From a bacterium (GTDB lineage: Bacteria > Cyanobacteriota > Vampirovibrionia > Gastranaerophilales > Gastranaerophilaceae): a stretch of 7,699 nt of DNA. Position 1 is the first letter of the stretch. Every line of letters begins with the position of its first letter. The position numbers and the translations under genes are program-made. Positions 1 to 6,217 of this stretch are shown one piece after another. Below the pieces are notes generated by a model that had not been told where the DNA came from, did not search any database, and worked only from the letters and a program-made list of their open reading frames with translations. The stretch spans positions 1 to 7,699 of the forward strand of contig JAKSUP010000057.1 of assembly GCA_024408905.1 (NCBI GenBank). Direction: 5' to 3'.

Positions 1-42
1 AAAAAAAGAAAGAAACAAAACAAAAATATTGATCAGCCAAAT

Positions 43-83
43 AAAAAGCAAAGTGGAACCAAATATGTTCCACCTTACTTTTT
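43..83 (-). terminator. Rho-independent terminator of the glycyl radical operon
   Basis: A perfect 7-bp stem, GTGGAAC (53-59) with GTTCCAC (67-73), encloses a 7-nt loop. Pairing extends imperfectly outward to about 43 and 83 with two mismatches. Read leftward, the stem is followed by a T-rich tract. It begins about 20 bp beyond the stop codon of the activase gene, the last gene of the leftward operon. The right side on the plus strand also carries a run of seven T, so it may stop transcription from both directions. Confidence 0.8.
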
Positions 84-104
84 TTGCTGTTATACAATTA
101 AAAT

Positions 105-977
105 TCAACTTAAAAAATTAAACAAATTCTGTGCCTGTTCTACCTGTTTTTCATCAGGCAGATTACTCGGTAATGCATTTTTTATACCCAAACTTTCATA
201 TTTTGAACCTGCATAGTTATGGTAAGGCAAAACACGGACTCTGACAACATTTTTAAGTGTTTTTATAAAATCAGAAATTTTCTCTATTTGACTGTCATTA
301 TACTGTGGTACAAACGGTATTCGGATTTCTGTTTTTTTGTTTTTACCGTCAATATATTTTAGATTGTCGAGTATAACATCATTTGGTTGTCCTGTGCATC
401 TTATATGTACATCACGGTCAAAAGCCTTCATATCATACAAAAATATATCTGTATAATCAATGACCTTATCTATTGCTGCCCTTGGTACAAAACCGCAGGT
501 ATCAACCGCTGTGTGTATATTCTCTTTTTTAAGTTGTTTTAAAAGGTCTGTACAAAAGTCAGCCTGCATTAAACATTCTCCACCAGAAAGAGTTACTCCT
601 CCGCCCGAATTTTCATAAAATTCTCTATCTTCAAGCAATAAAGGCATAAGTTCACTGACAGTTACGCTTTTTCCATAAAACGTCAATGCATTTCCAAGAC
701 AAACATCGGCACATTTACCGCAACCGACACACAAATCACGGTTAAAAGTATGTACTCTGTTTTCCAATTTATGTGCTTTGTTAGGGCAAATCTCAACACA
801 TTCACCGCAACCGATACATTTATTACTGTAATATGCTATCTGTGGTTTAAAATCTATGCCCTCAGGATTATGGCACCAAACACATTTAAGCGGACAGCCC
901 TTAAAGAAAACCGTTGTTCTTATTCCGTCACCGTCATGAACGGCAAAACGCTTTATATCAGATATTAGTCCTTTCAT
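105..977 (-). CDS. Glycyl radical enzyme activating enzyme (radical SAM, two extra [4Fe-4S] clusters)
   Basis: This 290-residue protein should cleave S-adenosylmethionine and abstract a hydrogen from the conserved glycine of the partner enzyme encoded at 2753-4996. The radical-SAM signature is C28-x3-C32-x2-C35 within GCPLKCVWCHNPEG. A bacterioferredoxin-like insert follows, with C54/C57/C60/C64 and C83/C86/C89/C93, typical of activases of dehydratase/decarboxylase-type glycyl radical enzymes and absent from the short PFL activase. The SAM-binding SGGE sits at 131-134, with DTCG at 159-162 and DMK at 182-184. Length fits the family. It is the last gene of the operon, and its ATG overlaps the 3' end of the transporter gene by 20 bp. 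GAGG lies 9 nt upstream of the ATG, so translational coupling is likely. The family is certain; partnership with the local glycyl radical enzyme is inferred from the shared operon. Confidence 0.96.
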   Translation of the reverse strand: MKGLISDIKRFAVHDGDGIRTTVFFKGCPLKCVWCHNPEGIDFKPQIAYYSNKCIGCGECVEICPNKAHKLENRVHTFNRDLCVGCGKCADVCLGNALTFYGKSVTVSELMPLLLEDREFYENSGGGVTLSGGECLMQADFCTDLLKQLKKENIHTAVDTCGFVPRAAIDKVIDYTDIFLYDMKAFDRDVHIRCTGQPNDVILDNLKYIDGKNKKTEIRIPFVPQYNDSQIEKISDFIKTLKNVVRVRVLPYHNYAGSKYESLGIKNALPSNLPDEKQVEQAQNLFNFLS

Positions 978-1581
978 TTACTTTAACCTCACTCTTATTG
1001 CCCAAAACAATACCAACAGATATTAGTATGAATGCAATCAAATATTGCAGTTTAAGTATATCCTCCCCAAGTAGTATTGCACCAAAAATACAGGCAAACA
1101 ACGGCTCGGCAAATTTTATTATAAACAATTTCGAAAGGTCTCCGTTTTTTTGCAAATAAGTCCATAAGCAGTATCCGACTATGGAGGCTATACATATGTA
1201 TGCAAAAACAAATATCGCTTTTGTTGAAAATTTCGGTAACCTACCGCCCAAAACAATTCCAATTATGAACAGCAATATTCCGCCCGTTAATTGTGAAATT
1301 CCCACAACCCAAAATGATGAATTCTTTTGGGCAACCTTTTTTGTTAAAATACTCGCCACAACTGTGCAAAAAGATGCCGCTATTATCAAATAATCTCCGA
1401 TTGTAAACTTTATGTCTCCGCCTGCACTATAGTTAATCGCTATTATTCCGCAAAATCCGACTAACGCACCTATTATTTTATAAATGCTAAACTTTTCATC
1501 TTTAATAAACAAAAACGCAAAACAAACATAAAGCAATACACCAAGTTGTTTTAAAAGTGCTGTCTTTGAACTATCGGTCAA
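958..1581 (-). pseudogene. EamA/DMT-family transporter, C-terminal part after a frameshift
   Basis: This frame carries the larger, C-terminal part of a drug/metabolite transporter of the inner membrane. About seven hydrophobic segments are visible (roughly residues 8-26, 34-51, 60-80, 90-112, 122-142, 151-171 and 178-195). The first EamA repeat closes at KIIGALVGFCGIIAI and the second contains KFAEPLFACIFGAILLGED, a classic EamA signature. The frame opens with a TTG in a region that is plainly internal to the family: the preceding codons, out of frame with the upstream part, read YIGLS and continue into TDSSKTALLKQLG. I therefore read it as one gene with the frame at 1583-1867, interrupted by a small indel near 1591-1597. 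Restored, the protein would be about 303 residues with ten membrane segments, the usual family size. The substrate is not predictable. Confidence 0.88.
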
Positions 1582-1582
1582 A

Positions 1583-1867
1583 CTAAGTCCTATATATCAA
1601 CACTATTGCAAAAAGTCCCATGAAAGTTATACTCAAAAACGATTTTGTTTTGGATTTTGCCATTTTTTCTTTTCTTATAAAACTTAATACACAAAGAAGT
1701 CCACCACATATAGTAAATCTCATTGCAGCAAACATTAAAATATCCGAAACCTTTGATGTGTTAACGTTAAACGCCGAATATCCTATTTTTATAAATGGGA
1801 AAAGCGACCCGAATAACGCCATATTAATAATAGCCAAAGCGATAGTTTTCAAACTTTTATTATTCAT
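1583..1867 (-). pseudogene. EamA/DMT-family transporter, N-terminal part before a frameshift
   Basis: The authentic start of the transporter gene lies here: ATG at 1867 preceded by GAAGG about 8 nt upstream, 25 bp after the lactonase stop codon. The 94 residues contain three hydrophobic segments (about 8-29, 42-64 and 77-92), matching the first three helices of an EamA domain. After MGLFAIVLIY the frame runs into the unrelated residues RT and stops. The protein sense resumes in another frame at 1581. Inserting one TA unit in the TATATAT tract (1591-1597), or removing one base, joins the halves smoothly. As written, the product would be a truncated three-helix fragment, not expected to transport. 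A sequencing or assembly error cannot be excluded. Confidence 0.88.
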
Positions 1868-1892
1868 TTTTTATACCTTCAATCAAAAATAT

Positions 1893-2744
1893 TCAACCAA
1901 ACAGAAAGGGTTTTCTGCCTACTATATCATTTTCACAAATAAAAGTGTATCCTGCAAGAGAATCCCCAATTATATCTGTATCAAGTGTTGCAGTTGTAAC
2001 AACCAAATTATTCATATTTTCCCCCGCAAAAGCACAACTTGTAGTAACCTTAGCAGGAACTTTAATATATTTTTTAATAATCATATCTTTTGTATCAACA
2101 ACTGCAATATGTCCTCTTCCCCAACAGGCAGCATAAATATTATCCTGTATGTCTATTGTAAACCCGTCAATACCATCAACTTTAATTTTTCTTCCTGTGT
2201 ATTCACAACTTCCGGTCAATTTGTCAAACAAGTATTCTTTGATATATTCTGTATCACTGTCAGTATGATAGAATCGCTTTTCATCCATAGACCAATCAAA
2301 TCCATTTGATAAAATCATATTATCAATTACAACTTTTACTTTCCCTGATTTGTCTATGCTGTAAAGTTTGCCGTCGATAGAATTATCTATTCCCATACGT
2401 TTACGGCTTTGCGTTCCTATATAGTATCTGCCATCAGGACCTACTTTGGCATCATTTCCATATCTTATTGAATATTCAGATGTGTCGTATAATTCTTCAC
2501 GTGTTCCGTCACAATTAAGATAAAAGGCAACGTCTTTACAAGAAATAATCATCCTGCCCTGCTTATCAAATGAAATAGCCAAAATAGAAAAATCGTATTT
2601 TTTAACAGTTATTTCTTTTGTTCTTATATCAATTATGCATACTTCATTAGCACCGTAACCGTTCACTTGATAAAGTTTTTGGTCAAATTCGTTCCAAATA
2701 GGCGATTCGCCGATAATACAATGTTTTCTTGATAAAATATTCAT
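1893..2744 (-). CDS. SMP-30/gluconolactonase-like beta-propeller lactonase
   Basis: The 283-residue protein belongs to the SMP-30/gluconolactonase/LRE family, six-bladed propellers that use a divalent metal to hydrolyse sugar lactones to aldonic acids. The presumed metal ligands are E13 in GESP near the N-terminus, N147 in SNGFDWS and D193 in GIDGFTID. RYGNDAKVGPDGRYYIGT (94-111) corresponds to the substrate loop, where N97 and D98 are conserved. The R-to-N spacing looks one residue longer than the R-x-N-D of regucalcin. There is no signal peptide, so it should be cytoplasmic. Its ATG lies 8 bp after the glycyl radical enzyme stop codon with only a weak ribosome site (AATAAG), so translation is probably coupled to the upstream gene. 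Family assignment is firm; lactonase activity and the substrate are inferred. Confidence 0.9.
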   Translation of the reverse strand: MNILSRKHCIIGESPIWNEFDQKLYQVNGYGANEVCIIDIRTKEITVKKYDFSILAISFDKQGRMIISCKDVAFYLNCDGTREELYDTSEYSIRYGNDAKVGPDGRYYIGTQSRKRMGIDNSIDGKLYSIDKSGKVKVVIDNMILSNGFDWSMDEKRFYHTDSDTEYIKEYLFDKLTGSCEYTGRKIKVDGIDGFTIDIQDNIYAACWGRGHIAVVDTKDMIIKKYIKVPAKVTTSCAFAGENMNNLVVTTATLDTDIIGDSLAGYTFICENDIVGRKPFLFG

Positions 2745-2752
2745 AATTTAAC

Positions 2753-4996
2753 TTATTGTTGTATATTATCCGCCCTACAAATATAGGCATCTTGTTCTTT
2801 TCTTGAAAGGTTGTTCCAAAGAACATTCCAACCACATACACGCACCTGTAAATTTTTGTACTTTTCAGGATTTTTCTGTGCATCACGAAGGGTATCCGCA
2901 TTAAATACATTAAACTGTATTGACATACCGTCATTTTTAATATACAAATTAAGCAGTGAATCCATTATTTTAAGACCCTCATTACCTGTCACGGCAGATG
3001 AATGTAACATTACATCAAGACAAAATGATTCGTGATACATATAAGGCTTTAATTTCAATGCCGATTTAACAAGTGCCGTTACGCCCTGTTTATCCATTCC
3101 TACACTTGGTGAAGCATTTTTTGAAATTTCTTCGCCTGCTTTTCTTCCGTCAGGTGTTGCCTGCGTGAGTTCGCCTTGCCATACGTATTCTCTTGCAGAA
3201 TGTAAAATTGCTTTATAAACGCCTCCACGTGCATTTGGCCTGTTGTTAACCCTCATACAGAAATATCTTGATAATGCCTCTGCATACATATCGGTATCAG
3301 GGTCTCCGTTTCCATACTTATGCTTACTATTTAAAACTTTTAAACGGATTTTTTCGTATCCTTTCCAATTTGCATCAAGTGCATCTCTCAATGTTTCAAG
3401 AGTAATTTCTTTTTTATCAAACACAAATTCCTTTATTGCCATTACAGAATCAACCATACTTGCAAGTCCGCAATTGAGTATAGCAGAAGTGTTATACTTT
3501 ACACCGTTTTGATAAGCATCAAGTCCTTTTTCAAGGCTTCCTTCAATGGTTGCCGAATACAATGAAGACGGATTTATTAATCCTAAATACTTTTCATAAG
3601 AACTGGAAACAAAAATTGTCTTTTCAATTAAAGCACTCCATTGCTTTAATAAGGCAGAATAAAAATCATCAAAAGTTTTTATTTCATTTATATCTCCGGT
3701 GTTTATACCTACTTGTTTTTTACTAGTTGTGTCATATCCATTATACAAAACAAATAATACAGGTTTTAGAGCATTAACATAACCTGAACATGTACACACT
3801 TCATTGGCTCTGACACCTGTTTCATAACAGCCTCTTATATCCATATTAAGTGCTTCGTCGTAGGTAGCACCGTAACCCATTACAGCCTTTATCATACCTG
3901 GTTCACAACAAAAAACAAAACTGTTTTTGCCGTTTCTTATCATATCAAAAATTTTATATAAAAACTTTTTTGGTGTATTAATATTAGCCTTAATTTGTAT
4001 TTTGGGGTTATACAGACCAAGTTCATCATACACATCAATAATGTCATATGATAAATCATTTATTTTAGTATTGCCATTCTCATCTGTACCCCCCATATAA
4101 AATGGCTGTCCCCAATAGTTTCCTATTGCCTGCCACTGTAACATAAAATAACCTAAAAATTCTTTTATTTCATCTCTTGTATATGTACCGTTTTTAAGGT
4201 CGTTTTTATAAAATGAGTAAAGTGTATTATCAAGACCGTTACCAAGTGAGCGTACCTGATAAAAGTCTACTGATTCGGAAATCATAAAATAAATATACAT
4301 TACTTGCATGGCCTCATAAATATTTTTCGGTGCACCGTCACGTATACTCTTAAGGCATTCAGAAACAGCCTTTGCCTTATTATGGGTTTTAGTTAAGGCA
4401 TATTTATATAAACGGTCAATAAACTTGATAATAGCGGTATATTCGACTTCAATCCCATCAAAATGAGCCTCAACGTCTTTTGTGAGAGTTCCCTTTTCCT
4501 CATGCAACTTTCTGTATTTTCTTGCACGTTCTCTTATACCGACAAAACCCAATTCAAGAAGGGATTGCCAATCAGGAACTACGTGATCAAAATCAGGCCA
4601 CATAGCAACGGCACCTGAATCATTAAAATCATTCATAATCTCTGATATTTCAGGCATTTTACTGAATTTTTCATCATTCCATCTATAAAGAACTGAATTA
4701 ATTGCTAATCTGTTACAACAATATAAAGTGATAAAGTAGTCACTTTGGTTTATATCAATCCGTGTGTTTTCCAAAACATATTTAATTATATTTGCCTTTG
4801 CTACAGGGTGTGGTAAATCAGACATTTTCTGTGACAATATTTCAACATTTACCTTTATTTCATCATTTGTCAACCCTGTACTTGAATCGCATTCATAACC
4901 GTTATAATTAAACCTCTTTAATGCATCAAAAGGTTCGCCGGAATTATGGTACTTTCTTTCTATCGTTGCTCTGTCGTTATTTAATGTTTTAAACAT
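2753..4996 (-). CDS. Glycyl radical enzyme, PFL/dehydratase superfamily, substrate unknown
   Basis: This 747-residue protein is a PFL-like glycyl radical enzyme, somewhat shorter than the roughly 780-850 residues of most characterised diol dehydratases, choline lyases and decarboxylases. The glycyl radical loop is RVCGWNVLWNNLS, with the radical glycine at G722. The thiyl cysteine is C390 in RGCYETG, followed by E392, the pair used as radical relay and general base in dehydratase/lyase-type members. It lacks the CC pair of pyruvate formate-lyase. Other family marks are HVVPDW (138-143) and ATPDGRKAGE (613-622). The GCYETG sequence lacks the proline common after the glutamate (GCxEP), so I assign no known subfamily. 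It is the first gene of the operon, and a ribosome site GGACGGTG lies upstream of the ATG. The next in-frame methionine is residue 58, so this start is favoured. It requires the activase at 105-977 and anaerobiosis. Confidence 0.93.
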   Translation of the reverse strand: MFKTLNNDRATIERKYHNSGEPFDALKRFNYNGYECDSSTGLTNDEIKVNVEILSQKMSDLPHPVAKANIIKYVLENTRIDINQSDYFITLYCCNRLAINSVLYRWNDEKFSKMPEISEIMNDFNDSGAVAMWPDFDHVVPDWQSLLELGFVGIRERARKYRKLHEEKGTLTKDVEAHFDGIEVEYTAIIKFIDRLYKYALTKTHNKAKAVSECLKSIRDGAPKNIYEAMQVMYIYFMISESVDFYQVRSLGNGLDNTLYSFYKNDLKNGTYTRDEIKEFLGYFMLQWQAIGNYWGQPFYMGGTDENGNTKINDLSYDIIDVYDELGLYNPKIQIKANINTPKKFLYKIFDMIRNGKNSFVFCCEPGMIKAVMGYGATYDEALNMDIRGCYETGVRANEVCTCSGYVNALKPVLFVLYNGYDTTSKKQVGINTGDINEIKTFDDFYSALLKQWSALIEKTIFVSSSYEKYLGLINPSSLYSATIEGSLEKGLDAYQNGVKYNTSAILNCGLASMVDSVMAIKEFVFDKKEITLETLRDALDANWKGYEKIRLKVLNSKHKYGNGDPDTDMYAEALSRYFCMRVNNRPNARGGVYKAILHSAREYVWQGELTQATPDGRKAGEEISKNASPSVGMDKQGVTALVKSALKLKPYMYHESFCLDVMLHSSAVTGNEGLKIMDSLLNLYIKNDGMSIQFNVFNADTLRDAQKNPEKYKNLQVRVCGWNVLWNNLSRKEQDAYICRADNIQQ

Positions 4997-5016
4997 AAAT
5001 AATTACACCGTCCTTT

Positions 5017-5062
5017 TATATACATTTTAGCAAAAATAAAATATTCTGCTATAATTTTTCAA
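5017..5062 (-). promoter_or_regulatory. Candidate leftward promoter of the glycyl radical operon
   Basis: On the minus strand, TAAAAT (plus 5024-5029) resembles a -10 box but has no recognisable -35 at 16-18 bp. An alternative is TTGAAA (5057-5062) with an 18-bp spacer to TATTTT (5033-5038). Either gives a short leader ahead of the operon's first ATG. A weak -35 next to repeated motifs would fit a promoter that needs an activator, plausibly the divergent AraC protein. This is by-eye motif reading only. Confidence 0.4.
5027..5055 (+). promoter_or_regulatory. Extended -10 promoter for the araC-type gene
   Basis: TTAGCA (5027-5032) is separated by 17 bp from TATAAT (5050-5055). The -10 is preceded by TG at 5047-5048, giving an extended -10 TGCTATAAT. 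Transcription would start near 5062 and leave a leader of about 50 nt before the regulator. A second rightward candidate, TTGCTA (5069-5074) with a 17-bp spacer to TATAAT (5092-5097), would start around 5103-5105. Confidence 0.6.
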
Positions 5063-5084
5063 AACTACTTGCTATTTTCAAAAC
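5046..5084. repeat. Direct repeat in the divergent control region, candidate AraC operator
   Basis: The motif [C/T]TGCTAT followed by TTTTCAAAAC occurs twice. The first copy has TGCTAT at 5047-5052 and TTTTCAAAAC at 5056-5065. The second has TGCTAT at 5070-5075 overlapping TTTTCAAAAC at 5075-5084. The copies differ by a 4-bp insertion, so the spacings are 23 and 19 bp. AraC-family proteins commonly bind direct repeats spaced about two helical turns apart. The copies cover the araC promoter boxes and lie just upstream of the candidate leftward promoter, so one protein could control both directions. Confidence 0.45.
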
Positions 5085-5114
5085 AAAATTTTATAATAAA
5101 CAATGGTGATACGT

Positions 5115-5891
5115 ATGTTAGATTTATTACAAAACGATTTGAATATATGCAACATTACGCTTGCTTGTTATGTTCCTGCGGGAAGTGGTGATACGATACA
5201 TAAAAACCGTCCAAGTCACGGATTAGCATTCAAGTGTTTTGGCTCTAGCGATTACATTTTTCCGAACGGAAAAGTGATTTCTATTAAAAAAAATGACATA
5301 ATATACCTGCCCAAAAATTCTGATTATTCGGTTACAAAAATAGTAAGCGGTGACTGTTTTGCAATCAGTTTTGATTTATCCGACAATGTTATATTCAAAC
5401 CATTTGCTATTTCAACAAAAGATTCACAAAAATTTTTTGAATTATTTAAAAGTGCAGAAAAAATATGGAGGTCAAAAAAGCATGGTTATAATTTGAAATG
5501 CAAGGCTTTGCTGTATGAAATAATTTATAATATGCAAAAAGAGTATAATTACGATTATTTAAACGGACAAAAAGCAGAAATCATTAAACCCGCCGTCTCA
5601 TACATTCATAAAAAATACCACTGTGAGGAACTGAAAATATCTGCACTTGCCGAAATGTGTAATATAACACCCGAATATTTCAGAAAAATTTTTTCATCGG
5701 TATATGGTTCTTCTCCTGCAAAATACATTATTAACTTAAAATTAGAACGGTCAAGAGAATTACTCTCATCAGGTCTTTATACCGTAACAGAAGCCATGTT
5801 ACTTTCAGGATATACAGATGCAGCATATTTCAGTCATCAATTTAAAAATAAATATGGCTACTCACCGCAAAAAGCAAAGCATATTGACTAA
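5115..5891 (+). CDS. AraC-family transcriptional regulator
   Basis: The product (258 residues from this start) has an N-terminal cupin-like sensing domain (about 1-100, with NRPSHGLAFK and NDIIYLPKNSDY) and a C-terminal AraC/HTH_18 DNA-binding domain (about 155-255). The two helix-turn-helix units are KISALAEMCNITPEYFRKIF (174-193) and the segment from VTEAMLLSGY to the family signature ending FKNKYGYSP (224-251). I chose the second ATG: it is preceded by GGTGAT (5105-5110) at a normal distance, whereas the ATG at 5103 has no ribosome site and coincides with one predicted transcription start. It is divergent from the glycyl radical operon across a short shared control region, so it is the likely regulator of that operon and of itself. 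The inducer is unknown, presumably a pathway substrate. Confidence 0.93.
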   Translation: MLDLLQNDLNICNITLACYVPAGSGDTIHKNRPSHGLAFKCFGSSDYIFPNGKVISIKKNDIIYLPKNSDYSVTKIVSGDCFAISFDLSDNVIFKPFAISTKDSQKFFELFKSAEKIWRSKKHGYNLKCKALLYEIIYNMQKEYNYDYLNGQKAEIIKPAVSYIHKKYHCEELKISALAEMCNITPEYFRKIFSSVYGSSPAKYIINLKLERSRELLSSGLYTVTEAMLLSGYTDAAYFSHQFKNKYGYSPQKAKHID

Positions 5892-5919
5892 GTTGCCAAT
5901 ATATTTTACTTTGGAAAAT

Positions 5920-6035
5920 CATGGTATTGTTACTAAAAAAGGCAAATTTACCAAGAATATGATCGATTTTTCCAACGTTGAACAGGTGCCGCCAATATTC
6001 TTTTGTTGAACCGTGTCTTTAAAGCAGCAAATAAT
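5920..6035 (+). pseudogene. Decayed 3' fragment of a Gfo/Idh/MocA dehydrogenase gene
   Basis: The DNA at 5929-6027 aligns by eye, in the same orientation, with 7229-7330 of the intact dehydrogenase gene downstream, at roughly three quarters identity. In translation, GIVTKKGKFTKNMIDFSNVEQ matches CIVAKKEGTFTEDMIDFPTVDQ (residues 336-357 of the intact protein). Similarity then continues at DNA level through two single-base deletions (near 5982 and 6000) to CGTGTCTT and AAAGCA, corresponding to residues up to about 371. One 3-bp deletion lies near 5940. No start, nucleotide-binding domain or catalytic residues remain. It begins within 30 bp of the regulator's stop codon, so most of a former dehydrogenase copy seems to have been deleted. 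Confidence 0.82.
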
Positions 6036-6137
6036 TTAATAGGCTCAATACAAAGAACATTTTTAGTTTACAAACAAAATTGACTATTGTTTACTGATGC
6101 ACACCCTGCTCGGTTTAAATAATTACTATTATTTCTC
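6036..6137. other. AT-rich spacer with no recognised feature
   Basis: Between the dehydrogenase remnant and the promoter of the intact copy I see no open frame, hairpin or convincing similarity to the other copy. The sequence GTTTACAAAC (6067-6076) is a near-palindrome but has no further support as a site. Confidence 0.5.
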
Positions 6138-6166
6138 TTTACAAAAGGAATTTTCTGGTATATAAT
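6138..6166 (+). promoter_or_regulatory. Sigma-A promoter of the dehydrogenase gene
   Basis: TTTACA (6138-6143), a 17-bp spacer and a perfect TATAAT (6161-6166) form a near-consensus promoter. Transcription would start around 6173 and leave a leader of about 45 nt. The dehydrogenase therefore looks independently transcribed rather than dependent on readthrough from the regulator. Confidence 0.75.
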
Positions 6167-6176
6167 CTATCGATAG
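6167..6176. promoter_or_regulatory. Palindrome CTATCGATAG at the transcription start, possible operator
   Basis: A perfect 10-bp palindrome with a central CG directly abuts the -10 box and spans the predicted start point. That position suits a repressor site, for example of a LacI-type protein, but a palindrome this short can arise by chance and no cognate regulator is present in the window. Confidence 0.3.
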
Positions 6177-6217
6177 TAACGAAGAAACACAACTATAAAA
6201 AAGTGAGGAAGAATTAC

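Noticed and set aside
1..42. Purine/A-rich tract at the left edge
   Set aside because: Simple A-rich sequence after a terminator, with no repeat structure or gene visible at the window boundary.
1583..1602. Programmed +1 frameshifting in the transporter at the AGG codon
   Set aside because: AGG is often rare, but the tRNA on UAU could not re-pair with AUA after a +1 slip, and there is no stimulatory structure that I can see. EamA transporters are not known to use recoding.
1620..2309. A long plus-strand open frame opposite the transporter and lactonase genes
   Set aside because: It is an antisense shadow: cysteine- and asparagine-rich low-complexity translation, no ribosome site, and fully covered by recognised genes.
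2683..2934. An 83-codon minus-strand frame spanning the junction of the glycyl radical enzyme and lactonase genes
   Set aside because: It overlaps two strongly supported genes in another frame and has no recognisable protein character.
5818..6009. A 63-codon open frame on the plus strand overlapping the end of the regulator gene
   Set aside because: Its first part is an off-frame reading of the AraC gene and its second part is the dehydrogenase relic, so it is not an independent gene.
6066..6083. Similarity of the AAACAAAATT stretch before the dehydrogenase to the sequence at 5081-5090, as a second AraC operator
   Set aside because: Only ten contiguous AT-rich bases are shared, and the TGCTAT half of the motif is missing, so chance is sufficient.
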